DNA of 64,000 bases from Acetobacterium fimetarium. GTDB lineage: Bacteria; Bacillota; Clostridia; Eubacteriales; Eubacteriaceae. The notes under the pieces were generated by a model. That model searched no databases. It saw only the letters and a list, made by a program, of their open reading frames with translations, and was not told the DNA's origin. A program made the translations under genes and the position numbers. Where the stretch lies: positions 62,001 through 126,000 of the forward strand of contig NZ_WJBC01000006.1 in assembly GCF_014284475.1 (NCBI RefSeq), given 5' to 3'. Positions 50,677 to 59,843 of this stretch are shown here, one piece after another. Every line of letters begins with the position of its first letter. Within the stretch, counting starts at the first letter, position 1.

Positions 50677-52138
50677 TTACAATTTCCACGGCCTGGTCGA
50701 TCAGTATTCTTAATTCGTTTGGGATGTATAGCCCCATCACTGTTATGATTCCCAACAGCAAGACAATCACTATCACCCCGGGAATATTCAGTTCTCCTGG
50801 TGGTGTTTCTTTTGGTATATCCGTTCCGTAAAACAGCTTGAACAAGGTCACGACAATGCCGGTAAAAATAATCGCCAGCAGCAGAATCAACAGCCCGCCC
50901 ACTAAAAAATTCTTTTCCTGGAAGATTGCCGAAATCACCACAATTTCACTGGCAAAAACACTGAAAGGCGGCGTTCCGCCAATTGCAAACAAGCCCAGCA
51001 GGAAAACAACACCGGTAACCGGCAGCATTTTGAATAATCCGCTGATTTTAGAAATTTCTCTGGTATTGTATTTTTGCAGAATATTTCCGGTGGATAAAAA
51101 AAGCATGGACTTAGTAAACGAGTGATTGATCATATGCAGCAATCCGCCAAAAAGTGAAACCGGGGTAAAAAAACCAATCGCAATGGCAATGATTCCCATA
51201 TGCTCGATGCTTGAATACGCCAGCAGTCTTTTATAGTCTTTCTGGGAAAAAATAAAAACCGCAGCCGTCACCACCGACAGGATCCCCACTGCAATGAGGA
51301 TTCTTCCGACAAACATGCTGTTTCCAAAACTGCGGTTGACAATTGCCACGATCCGGATGATCCCATACATGGACCCATTCAGCAGTACCCCTGACATCAG
51401 GGTGCTGATTGGCGAAGGGGCCTGACTGTGCGCATCGGGAAGCCATGTATGCATCGGTGCCAGACCGGCTTTGGTGCCAAATCCGACCAGAATAAAGATG
51501 AATGCCAGCCTTAAAGTTGGTCCCTGTAATTCCGTCGCATGGTCAATCATTGCCGTCCAATCCAAAAATTGCGAACTGTCAAGCACCGCCAATGATGAAA
51601 ATTGCAGAAAAATGATGCCCAGTAGCGCAATGGCAATCCCCACCGAACAGATCATGATATATTTCCAGGCTGCTTCAATGGCTTCCTTCCCGTTGTAAAA
51701 GCCCACCAGAAAAGCTGATGCCAGCGTGGTGGCTTCAATCGCTACCCACATGATACCGATGTTTTTCACAGTTAAAGCCAACAGCATGGTGAATATGAAC
51801 GCGTGCATCAAAACATAATATATTCTCATTCTGTCGGTTGTGAGTTTTTCATGCTTGATTTCATTTTCCAGATAACCGACAGAAAAAATGCTGGTCATCA
51901 GACTGATGATGACAACAATATCGATCACAATGACGCTCAAGGCATCAACGCGAAAAAAGCCGCCCCAGGCTGAATATTCAATAAACCCGCCTTTTAAAAC
52001 CGCCCAGGTTAAAAACCCGGCTGCTATCGTCATCGTCACTGAAGCGGCAACACTGATGACATGCTGTAAATGTTTTTTCTTTAAAACAATAAATAGCACG
52101 ACAGCCAGGAGTGGTACTGTCAGTAAAACATATCCCAT
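50666..52138 (-). CDS. Hyf/Ehr-like complex: HyfF/NuoN-like antiporter subunit
   Basis: 490 residues with about 13 membrane helices. The proton-antiporter-type motifs include LAPMHTWLPDAHSQAPSPIS and LLHMINHSFTKSMLFLSTG, with Lys and His residues in the helix 7-8 region as in NuoL/M/N. It is one of two large membrane pump subunits in this operon. Ions would be moved when electrons flow through the peripheral arm. Confidence 0.88.
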   Translation of the reverse strand: MGYVLLTVPLLAVVLFIVLKKKHLQHVISVAASVTMTIAAGFLTWAVLKGGFIEYSAWGGFFRVDALSVIVIDIVVIISLMTSIFSVGYLENEIKHEKLTTDRMRIYYVLMHAFIFTMLLALTVKNIGIMWVAIEATTLASAFLVGFYNGKEAIEAAWKYIMICSVGIAIALLGIIFLQFSSLAVLDSSQFLDWTAMIDHATELQGPTLRLAFIFILVGFGTKAGLAPMHTWLPDAHSQAPSPISTLMSGVLLNGSMYGIIRIVAIVNRSFGNSMFVGRILIAVGILSVVTAAVFIFSQKDYKRLLAYSSIEHMGIIAIAIGFFTPVSLFGGLLHMINHSFTKSMLFLSTGNILQKYNTREISKISGLFKMLPVTGVVFLLGLFAIGGTPPFSVFASEIVVISAIFQEKNFLVGGLLILLLAIIFTGIVVTLFKLFYGTDIPKETPPGELNIPGVIVIVLLLGIITVMGLYIPNELRILIDQAVEIVIGG

Positions 52139-52142
52139 TATT

Positions 52143-52805
52143 CTATCCTCTCAAATCTTTAATATTGTCAACGTTAATGGATCCAAACTTTTCATCGATT
52201 CTAAACACCATTATCCCCATAATGATCACCGCCACCAGAATATCCATCAGGATTCCCATATCCACGATAAACGGCATCCCATGGGTGGCGAACAGGGCCG
52301 TCACAAAGATGCCGTTTTCGATCACCAGAAAACCCACAATTTGTCCGATGGCTTTTTTTCGGCTGATCATAAAAAGCAGGCCGATCAGAATAACCGAGAA
52401 CGAATTAACAATCTGATTATTAATTGTTCCGGTGTTAATTCCCATCGTTTCAGCAAACGAAAAATAGGAGAAAACGACCATCAAGCAGCAGATCAGTACG
52501 AGAATCGGGATATTCAAAAAAAAGTCTTTTTCAACCCGGTAGGCAACCTTGGCATATGTTTTTTTCAACAGATACGGGATAAACAGCACCTTAATCCCGA
52601 TGACAACCGCGCAAATGATCAGCACGTCGATGCGTCCGTCTTGTGCAAAGCTGCTTATTCCGATAATACCGGTCAACAAAGCTACCAGGGCCGACTGAAA
52701 TTGAAAGGTTTTGATGTAAGATCCGATTCTTTTGTTTCCCATCAGAATAAAGGCCGAAACCAATAATAATACCGATAGCGCGTCAAGATAATTTGTCATT
52801 GTCAA
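52143..52805 (-). CDS. Hyf/Ehr-like complex: HyfE-like membrane subunit
   Basis: 220 residues with six or seven helices. The position between the NuoH-like and HyfF-like genes, together with YFSFAETMGINTGTINNQIV and the ENGIF motif, supports HyfE. It overlaps the upstream gene by 4 bp. The NuoK-like part carries the short helix bundle that contacts the antiporter subunits. Confidence 0.8.
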   Translation of the reverse strand: MTMTNYLDALSVLLLVSAFILMGNKRIGSYIKTFQFQSALVALLTGIIGISSFAQDGRIDVLIICAVVIGIKVLFIPYLLKKTYAKVAYRVEKDFFLNIPILVLICCLMVVFSYFSFAETMGINTGTINNQIVNSFSVILIGLLFMISRKKAIGQIVGFLVIENGIFVTALFATHGMPFIVDMGILMDILVAVIIMGIMVFRIDEKFGSINVDNIKDLRG

Positions 52806-53752
52806 CCTCCAAATGCAAAGAACTGCAGAAATCCGATAAAGGACAGGATAAATGATAAGGCCGCCAGATTGGGGATGCTGAACAGCCTGAGTTTAACTGT
52901 ATTGACTTCCACGATACCGATCAACAACGCAGCAATAAAAACCTTGGCCAGATAGATCAGCAGCGAAATCCCGATGGCAGCGATGCCGTGGATGCCAATG
53001 AGCTGATCATGCGGCAGAAACAGATTGACTAACAGCGTAATAAAGACCAACTGCTTGATCGCCGCCGCCAGTTCCATTAAAGCAAGGCTTCTTCCGGAAT
53101 ACTCCAGCAACATGGCCTCATGAACCATGGTCAGCTCAAGATGGGTTGATGGATCATCCACTGGTATTCTTGAGGTCTCGGCGATGATGACAATCAGCAG
53201 AGCGCAGAATATCATCAGGTAAACGGGATGAATCAACGGATTTTGAACCGTCTGCATAAATGTCATGATCGGGAAAACCGCTGTCGATTTGGCAATCAAG
53301 CCGACGGTAATGAGCGAGACCAGAATCGAGGGTTCAATCAGTGCCGAAATCATCGCCTCCCGGCTGGCGCCCATCCCGCCGAAAGTGCTTCCGGTATCCA
53401 GCGCCGCCAGCATCATAAAAAATCTGCCCAGGGCCAGAATGTAGACCAGAAGAATCACATCGCCAGTGTTCCACACCGGTTTAATCAGGGTGGTGACCGG
53501 AACAATCATCGCCGCCGCCACCGCCGTCGCGAAGACAATATAGGGTGTCACCCGAAAAATCCAGGAAGACACGTCCGACACGACACTGGTTTTTTTGAAT
53601 AATTTAAACAGGTCATAATACATCTGCAGCACGGGCGCTCCGGTTCTTTTTTGACTCAACGCCTTGATCTTTTTGATGATCCCGTTGACCAGCGGCGCAG
53701 CCAAAATAACAAAACCGGTTTGAACGATGAAATATAATATCATGTCACTCAT
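52802..53752 (-). CDS. Hyf/Ehr-like complex: HyfC/NuoH-like membrane subunit
   Basis: 316 residues, with about eight helices. The conserved acidic segment ETSRIPVDDPSTHLELTMVHEAMLLEYSG, which marks the HyfC/HycD/NuoH family, is intact, as is QKRTGAPVLQMYYDLFKLF. This subunit couples the peripheral arm to the membrane. Gene order is the same as hyfB-C-E-F-G-I of E. coli hydrogenase 4, without hyfD. Confidence 0.9.
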   Translation of the reverse strand: MSDMILYFIVQTGFVILAAPLVNGIIKKIKALSQKRTGAPVLQMYYDLFKLFKKTSVVSDVSSWIFRVTPYIVFATAVAAAMIVPVTTLIKPVWNTGDVILLVYILALGRFFMMLAALDTGSTFGGMGASREAMISALIEPSILVSLITVGLIAKSTAVFPIMTFMQTVQNPLIHPVYLMIFCALLIVIIAETSRIPVDDPSTHLELTMVHEAMLLEYSGRSLALMELAAAIKQLVFITLLVNLFLPHDQLIGIHGIAAIGISLLIYLAKVFIAALLIGIVEVNTVKLRLFSIPNLAALSFILSFIGFLQFFAFGG

Positions 53753-53766
53753 AGATGAATCCTTTC

Positions 53767-55827
53767 CTATACCACTCGGTTATAAAACATCAATGCGAGG
53801 ATTGATATGAAAATGTACAACAGGTAAACATGGACACTTCCCGTCTGAACCAGACAGATCATTTTTTCTGATCCGCTTTTTAACACCCGGATAACCGGAT
53901 TGTACAGGTACTTTTCAAAAATCGGTTCGGTCCATACCTGATATTTGACGGATTTAGGAAAATAATCCGACTCCCCTTTTTCAATGACAACTTTTCTGCC
54001 GGGACGGTACAAAATGCTTAAAACAATGCGGATCGGTTTGGAAAAGCCGGTCGCGGTATACTGCATTCTGGCATTGATGCTTTCAAATCCACAATCCCAG
54101 GTTCCGTATTTCCGGGCTTTAAGTTTACCAAAGCATAATCTCAACGTCAGAAGAACCATTAGAATCACCACCGCCAGAGCCGCCAGAATTTCTGCCGGGG
54201 CAATGCTGTTTTCTGAAACAGCCAGCGGAACCGTCGCTGACATAAACCCGGACTGAAGGGTTTCGACGACTGAAGCCCCCAGAATACTGCCGGCAACCTG
54301 ATCCGCGAGTTTTACAAAAACTGCCGGGAAAACCCCAATAATCAGACAAAGTGCCGCCAGTATTCCCATTCCGATATTCATTGCAAGCGGCACCTCTTTT
54401 GCCTGGGCCGCATCGTCACTTCTCGGAAGTCCTAAAAAAGAAATGCCGAAAAGCTTGACAAAACAGGCGGCCGCTAAAGCTCCGGACAGTGCCAAAGCAG
54501 CGATTGATAAAATCGACAGAATATTTTGTCCAGCCATGCCCATATTGATGTTTAAAAACAAGGCCTGATAGGTCAGCCATTCACTGATGAAACCGTTAAA
54601 AGGAACAATTGCCGAAATCGCCAGCGAGAAGCACAAAACCATCACGGCGGTGACGGGCATTTTGTGAATTAAGCCGCCCAGCTTTTCAATATCTTTGGTG
54701 TGGGTCGCATATTGCAGGGATCCTGCCCCCAAAAACAGACCGCCTTTGAACAGCGCGTGATTGAAGGTATGCAGCAGTGCCGCCACCAGGGCCAATCCGC
54801 TCAGAAAATCGTTGTTCTGTGCCGCCGCAATGAAAGATACCCCCAGGCCAATCAGAATGATACCGATGTTCTCAACACTGTGAAAAGCCAGGAGTCTTTT
54901 TATGTTATGCTCCATTATGGCGTAAGCCACCCCCAGCACCGCGGAGACGATACCGATACACAGGATTACTGCCCCCCACCACACCTGCTGAACCTGCAGA
55001 TAGCAAAGCACAAAGCGGATCAAACCGTAGATTGCGGTTTTGATCATAAAGCCCGACATCAAAGCGGATACATTGCTGGGTGCCGCCGGATGGGCATAAG
55101 GCAGCCAGATATGCAACGGAATAACTCCGGCCTTGGTTCCAAAGCCGATCAGGAAACAGATAAACATCAGATTTTTAGCCATTTCAGGAATCAGTTCGGA
55201 ACTGCCAAACATATCAAAGGATTGCGTATATGCAAACATGATCATAAATCCAATCAGCAAAAAGGCCGTGCCAAGATGTGTCATGATGATATACAATCGG
55301 CCGGCTCTCCGGTTTTCTTCATGTTCGGACTCGAAAATCACCAGAAAATATGAAATCAGCGACATCGCTTCCCATGAAAGATAAAAAAAGATGGCATTCC
55401 CGGAAATGATTACCATCAACATGGACATAATAAATGAGGCATAAAGAAAATTGAAAAAGCCGACATTTCTTTTTTGATAGTAGTGGGAATTATATCCGAT
55501 TGAATAGATGGAAACGCAAAGAACCAGGACTGACAGACAAAGTACAAAAAATGCGGAAAGTTGATCGATTTTTATTTCCAGGAACAAGAATGTAATCCGG
55601 GATTCAAAAATGGTGACCGGTGTCAGAATGGTGTCTGTTGAAATTCTTAAGATTGCGGCGGCGATTCCGATCAGCGCCGCGGCCATGCAGATGGTGTTCG
55701 TGACAAGGTTGCACAGTTTATGATGTTTCATTAATGCCAGAGCAAATACAGCAGCGATTAAATAGAGCATCACCGCAGCCAGAAATAAATTGTTTTGTTC
55801 GCCGATATTTTTCAGTACAAGTAACAT
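53767..55827 (-). CDS. Hyf/Ehr-like complex: HyfB/NuoL-like antiporter subunit
   Basis: 686 residues, about 16 helices, first gene of the complex. The core includes FYLSWEAMSLISYFLVIFES, FGTKAGVIPLHIWLPYAHPA and LLHTFNHALFKGGLFLGAG, with the conserved Glu and Lys of Mrp-type proton antiporters. It is 14 bp upstream of the HyfC gene. Expression is probably controlled by the TetR gene immediately upstream in the same direction. Confidence 0.9.
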   Translation of the reverse strand: MLLVLKNIGEQNNLFLAAVMLYLIAAVFALALMKHHKLCNLVTNTICMAAALIGIAAAILRISTDTILTPVTIFESRITFLFLEIKIDQLSAFFVLCLSVLVLCVSIYSIGYNSHYYQKRNVGFFNFLYASFIMSMLMVIISGNAIFFYLSWEAMSLISYFLVIFESEHEENRRAGRLYIIMTHLGTAFLLIGFMIMFAYTQSFDMFGSSELIPEMAKNLMFICFLIGFGTKAGVIPLHIWLPYAHPAAPSNVSALMSGFMIKTAIYGLIRFVLCYLQVQQVWWGAVILCIGIVSAVLGVAYAIMEHNIKRLLAFHSVENIGIILIGLGVSFIAAAQNNDFLSGLALVAALLHTFNHALFKGGLFLGAGSLQYATHTKDIEKLGGLIHKMPVTAVMVLCFSLAISAIVPFNGFISEWLTYQALFLNINMGMAGQNILSILSIAALALSGALAAACFVKLFGISFLGLPRSDDAAQAKEVPLAMNIGMGILAALCLIIGVFPAVFVKLADQVAGSILGASVVETLQSGFMSATVPLAVSENSIAPAEILAALAVVILMVLLTLRLCFGKLKARKYGTWDCGFESINARMQYTATGFSKPIRIVLSILYRPGRKVVIEKGESDYFPKSVKYQVWTEPIFEKYLYNPVIRVLKSGSEKMICLVQTGSVHVYLLYIFISILALMFYNRVV

Positions 55828-55836
55828 GTAGTCTCC

Positions 55837-56385
55837 TTATTTAATGCCATTCCAAAAGTTTTCCCAGATCTCATCCTGATTGATTTTTAAATTTTCCGAT
55901 TCATAAATAATGGTAATGGATACCAAACCATGAATCATTGCCAGAAAAGAGTACAACACGGTTTCCGGATCCTGATGCCGGATGTACCCATTTTCCATAT
56001 CCGACTGGATCAGGTCTCTGATGATCTCGTAACGCTGCTCGGTCAGCATATTTATTTTCTTAATCAATGTCCTTTCAAAAGCCGCAGGCGGAAAAAGCAG
56101 CAGTCTTTTCCAGAAGTATCGCTTCGTTTTAGAGCGGCGGTAATAATTCAATATCATTTCGAAGGTGCTTTTCAAATCTCTGCGTTTCTCATCGATCTCG
56201 AAAAAATACTCATAAATTTCCTGATCAATCACTTCATAAAGCAGGATCTCTTTGCTGGCAAAATGAGCATAAATTGATGCTTTTTTTATCCCCACTTCAT
56301 TGGCCACCTCCGTCAATGAAAATTCATTTCCTTTTTCAGCAAACAGTCTGAAGGCTGAGTTCATAATTTTTTTCTTTGTTTCCAT
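55837..56385 (-). CDS. TetR-family regulator of the Ehr-like operon
   Basis: 182 residues. The helix-turn-helix reads FSLTEVANEVGIKKASIYAHF, followed by the family's KEILLYEVID. It lies immediately upstream of the hyfB-like gene and in the same direction, with a CTACCT...AGGTAG palindrome just before its start. The simplest reading is autorepression and repression of the complex. The ligand is unknown. Confidence 0.85.
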   Translation of the reverse strand: METKKKIMNSAFRLFAEKGNEFSLTEVANEVGIKKASIYAHFASKEILLYEVIDQEIYEYFFEIDEKRRDLKSTFEMILNYYRRSKTKRYFWKRLLLFPPAAFERTLIKKINMLTEQRYEIIRDLIQSDMENGYIRHQDPETVLYSFLAMIHGLVSITIIYESENLKINQDEIWENFWNGIK

Positions 56386-56406
56386 TTGCTAATCCCCCTC
56401 TTTTAC

Positions 56407-56424
56407 CTACCTATCGTAAGGTAG
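56407..56424. promoter_or_regulatory. Probable TetR operator CTACCT-N6-AGGTAG
   Basis: Perfect 6-bp arms around ATCGTA, about 20 bp upstream of the TetR start and so within its promoter. Confidence 0.6.
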
Positions 56425-56522
56425 TCCCTATTTATCATAATGTAATTTTTTCATTTGTCAAGACATCTGACCCAAATGATTTAGTTATACGATTGCAGAA
56501 ATAATAATTCTGGCCATAAAAA

Positions 56523-56554
56523 AACAGGATCAAGAAATAACTCTCGATCCTGTT
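56523..56554 (-). terminator. Rho-independent terminator of the ABC permease gene
   Basis: AACAGGATC / GATCCTGTT arms and a long T-run on the minus strand, 50 bp beyond the permease stop. Confidence 0.85.
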
Positions 56555-56603
56555 GCTTAAAAGAATTCCACCCTGCCGCTTTTGCACCGAGGTATTTTAC
56601 CAC

Positions 56604-57323
56604 TTAAAATTTGTTTTTCTTTAAAAAATGTAGTTGCATCGTGATCAATACGGTCCCATAAATGAGTCCCCACAAAAACGGCATCACCAGCGCCTGCAAA
56701 CTGAAAAACTCGCAGCCTGTCAACGTCACAAGAATATCATAAACCGGCGGGAAAACCCAGGTAACGAAGTCCATGGAAGGAATTTCGTTTATCAAGGCTC
56801 CTTTTGCGATAGCCAATACGGCAGTAAAGAATACCATAAGGATGGCAATTTTTCTGTTTTTTATAATCCGCGGATGAAAAAGCGAACCGGTCAAAGCCCC
56901 TAAAAGACCCATTGTGCAATGTAAAACAAAGCCAAACACAATATCGGAAAGGATTAAGCTTCGCGTGAACAAATGCGCATGATTATAAATATTGCCGATC
57001 ACCGGATATAAAATGCCAATGACACTCATGATAACCCCAACGATCGCCAGAACGATGATCCGACTCAGATAATACAAATTGTCATTCTGGACTTTCAGCA
57101 AGACCAATTGTTCCGTGACCGGATTCTCCAGCTCGGAATAGCTGAATCCGACAAAGGTCATAATAAAGAAAATGACCCCGGCTGATTCTGAAAAACTTGA
57201 AACGATCGCATACGGCATGATACTGTATGCGGTAAACAGATAAATCAGGTAAATCAGAAACGGCAATAATAACTTATTTGATTTCAGATAGACTTTAAAA
57301 TGATAGCGCAATAAATTTTTCAT
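56604..57323 (-). CDS. ABC transporter membrane protein
   Basis: 239 residues with six hydrophobic helices. The sequence FVGFSYSELENPVTEQLVLL is reminiscent of ABC-2-type permeases that carry peptides, antibiotics or similar compounds. It overlaps the ATPase gene by 4 bp and forms a two-gene exporter. No substrate can be inferred. Confidence 0.78.
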   Translation of the reverse strand: MKNLLRYHFKVYLKSNKLLLPFLIYLIYLFTAYSIMPYAIVSSFSESAGVIFFIMTFVGFSYSELENPVTEQLVLLKVQNDNLYYLSRIIVLAIVGVIMSVIGILYPVIGNIYNHAHLFTRSLILSDIVFGFVLHCTMGLLGALTGSLFHPRIIKNRKIAILMVFFTAVLAIAKGALINEIPSMDFVTWVFPPVYDILVTLTGCEFFSLQALVMPFLWGLIYGTVLITMQLHFLKKNKF

Positions 57324-58153
57324 ACTTCTTTTGCTCCCATCGACCGGAGCTTAAAATCATCCTTTAACATCTGTTTTAAAACCGCGTCGCTGTTATCGCT
57401 TCTGACAATTAATTCTAAACGACTGCCAAAATCATTCAATTGTTCAATCGCTGCCATTATAGCGGAATCAATGTTTTTGTCCGGGTCTGCATCAAATACC
57501 ATCACATCGTATTCAACTTCCTTCAAACTGGCAAGATTTGCCGGAAATAAATTTTTCTCGATTATTTCATAGGCGCAGTGCGATAACTGATTGACAAGAT
57601 GCTGTTCATGACACGACATGATCACGGTAACCCCCTGATTATTCAAGTCTTTAATCCGTTTGATGAATGTCTTTTGCGACTGACTGTCCTGCCCTGATAA
57701 CGGTTCATCCAACAACAGAACATCGGGTTTTTGCAGCAGCGCCTGGATGACAGCAACCTTTTGAATCGTCCCCTTTGATAGATGTTTAACGGGAACATCT
57801 ATCATTTCATCCATATAAAAGGCGTGAAACAATTCCCGGATTTTTGCACCGACTGTTGCTGCCGGCAGCCCCTCGATCAAGCCCAGCGCATCAATGAATT
57901 CTCGCGCCGTCAGATCAAGCTTCGGAAAGTGTTCCGGAACATAATTGAATTTCAATGCTGCAGATTCGATCTTGCCTGATGTAACCGCGGTTAAGCCGCA
58001 AATCATCCTAAGCAGTGTGCTTTTTCCGCTGCCGTTATGTCCGAGCAGAGCAATGGAATCCCCCTTTTTTATGTCCAGGTTGACATGATCCAAAATAACG
58101 CTTCTGCCAAAACGTTTGGATACGTTGTTAAGCGAAATGATGACGTTATCCAT
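57320..58153 (-). CDS. ABC transporter ATPase
   Basis: 277 residues. Walker A GHNGSGKST (38-46), signature LSKGTIQKV (about 134) with the unusual K in place of the second G, Walker B VLLLDEPLSGQD. The C-terminal 60 residues have no catalytic motif but follow ABC-2-type exporters. First gene of the exporter pair. The start lies just upstream of the PfpI gene end, with GGAGGT before it. Confidence 0.87.
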   Translation of the reverse strand: MDNVIISLNNVSKRFGRSVILDHVNLDIKKGDSIALLGHNGSGKSTLLRMICGLTAVTSGKIESAALKFNYVPEHFPKLDLTAREFIDALGLIEGLPAATVGAKIRELFHAFYMDEMIDVPVKHLSKGTIQKVAVIQALLQKPDVLLLDEPLSGQDSQSQKTFIKRIKDLNNQGVTVIMSCHEQHLVNQLSHCAYEIIEKNLFPANLASLKEVEYDVMVFDADPDKNIDSAIMAAIEQLNDFGSRLELIVRSDNSDAVLKQMLKDDFKLRSMGAKEV

Positions 58154-58231
58154 ATTACCTCCAACTATTCATTTCAATCATTATCACAAAATGTGGAATT
58201 GTTTTTCTGAAAACTGTATTTACAAGCTTCG

Positions 58232-58858
58232 CTATTGTATCGAGTTCATTAACGCAAAAAAATATTCCGTTTCATGAGTTTTATAAAGCGGATACCAAGC
58301 CTCTAATGTTTCTGGCGAAAAGGCCGCCAAAGCTTTCAGGACTGCCACCGTAAATTCCAATGGCGCAACCCCGGTAGCTGTGATTAAGTTTCCATCCGTA
58401 ACCGCTGGGTCATTTTTGTAATATGCTTCACCTTGATAATCTGGACAGACCATTTTGAGATATCCCAGATCGTTGCTTGTATGGTATCTGGAATCCAGTA
58501 GACCATTTTTGGCAAGTCCCATTGTCGCGCCACAGATTGCGGCCACAATCAGGTTTTCTTTAATACCCTGCTCGGCTTTATCGATGATCGGTTCGTGAAT
58601 TGCCTCTAACCATGTATCTCCCCCGGGTAAAATCAGAGCATCTGCATTTTTGATATCGCACTCTGCCACGCTGATATCCGGCAATATTTTCAAGCCGCCC
58701 ATCGTCGTAACGGGCGTCAGGTCAACACCCACCGTCACTATTTTGCATGGGGCCAGCCCCTTTTTAAAATATCTGCCGGTGTTAAGTTCCGCCGTTAGAT
58801 ATCCAATTTCCCAATCCGCCATGGTATCGCAGACATAAAGATATACTGTTCGCTTCAT
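58232..58858 (-). CDS. DJ-1/PfpI-family protein
   Basis: 208 residues from ATG 58858, with GGAGG 7 nt upstream. Cys109 in ICGATMGLA is the nucleophile and Glu17 (DWEIGYL) its usual partner in the DJ-1/PfpI superfamily. Members include proteases, glyoxalases and chaperone-like proteins; this one has an extended middle and C-terminus similar to the YdeA group. It is transcribed alone. Confidence 0.87.
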   Translation of the reverse strand: MKRTVYLYVCDTMADWEIGYLTAELNTGRYFKKGLAPCKIVTVGVDLTPVTTMGGLKILPDISVAECDIKNADALILPGGDTWLEAIHEPIIDKAEQGIKENLIVAAICGATMGLAKNGLLDSRYHTSNDLGYLKMVCPDYQGEAYYKNDPAVTDGNLITATGVAPLEFTVAVLKALAAFSPETLEAWYPLYKTHETEYFFALMNSIQ

Positions 58859-58924
58859 TTTTACTTCCTCCTTGTCATTTCGTGTCGTCATCTTAGCATG
58901 TCTTTCCCGGGCTGGTGCTGCAGT

Positions 58925-59602
58925 TTATTTGCACTTCCCAAACCGCATCGGGCACACCGTGCGGCACTGATTGCACAAAACGGTATCAAATCCTCTTTCG
59001 GTTGAACTGTAGGTGTTGTTCCGGCATAATTTCTGGATCACGGCTTCTTCTTTTAAAGCCTGCACTGGGCAGCTGCTTACACATAAGTTGCAGCCGTCGA
59101 TGCAGAGGGATTCTGCGTAATCATCTGATTCTAATGCGAGATTCGTCAGGATGGCGCCCACAGTTAACCGGTTCCCGTATTTTGCATTGAGCAGCAATGT
59201 GTTTTTGCCCAGCGTTCCAATCCCGGCATGAACAGCAGCATTTTTCATGGAAATCAGGCCGCGTCCCTCCATTTTTTCACTGTTCCAGTATTCATAGGGT
59301 GCATCACACGGCAGCGGGACTGCTACGCCATCGTATACATCTTCAATCATTCTTGCGGCCATCATGGCAATCTTATCCACTGCTGGCGTTGTCAGATTAT
59401 TAAAATACCCATATATCAAATCGGGTTTAACCGCAAACAGACCTTTCGGTAAGGCAAAACCGATTACGACTACCGATTTGCAATCACTGTAATGATCGCT
59501 GGGATGAAATCCCTGCGGAGTATCAATAAATCGTTCAACGTCCGCAAAACCGCAGACATCAGCCCCCAGCGCTAAAATACTTTTTCTTATTTGCTCTTTC
59601 AA
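58925..59602 (-). CDS. QueG-like Fe-S reductase family protein
   Basis: 225 residues, taking the TTG at 59602 as start because AAGGAGG lies directly before it at the right distance. Reading from ATG 59620 would place the ribosome binding site inside the gene. Two [4Fe-4S] motifs are visible near the end: CNLCVSSCPVQAL and CNQCRTVCPM. It is shorter than epoxyqueuosine reductase, so it is a relative of unknown substrate. The N-terminal ADVCGFADVERF is typical of this family. Confidence 0.78.
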   Translation of the reverse strand: MKEQIRKSILALGADVCGFADVERFIDTPQGFHPSDHYSDCKSVVVIGFALPKGLFAVKPDLIYGYFNNLTTPAVDKIAMMAARMIEDVYDGVAVPLPCDAPYEYWNSEKMEGRGLISMKNAAVHAGIGTLGKNTLLLNAKYGNRLTVGAILTNLALESDDYAESLCIDGCNLCVSSCPVQALKEEAVIQKLCRNNTYSSTERGFDTVLCNQCRTVCPMRFGKCK

Positions 59603-59673
59603 TTGGCCCTCCTTAAGCATAATCACATTCTTCCATAATTTTTCAGAGTCCGCAAAACCTCTACCTGCACAAT

Positions 59674-59841
59674 TTAACACACCAATAAGCGTAGCACTGC
59701 AATTATATCTTCATAGGAAATATCCTGTGCATATACAAATTTCTTCTGATATTTTTCCCACATCTGTTTTAAATCAACGTTATCTGCTATAAGTGCAAGA
59801 GTAGACTCTGGCTCGGATAACTTCTCTGTACTGCCTCGATG
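59674..59841 (-). pseudogene. C-terminal remnant of an AbiEii-type toxin gene
   Basis: The reading frame after the AbiEi stop gives HRGSTEKLSEPESTLALIAD, then NVDLKQMWEKYQKKFVYAQD and ISYEDIIAVLRLLVC before a stop. This matches the C-terminal helices of AbiEii nucleotidyltransferase toxins. The catalytic domain is absent. The toxin gene has apparently been lost by deletion, leaving the antitoxin. Confidence 0.65.
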
Positions 59842-59843
59842 CG

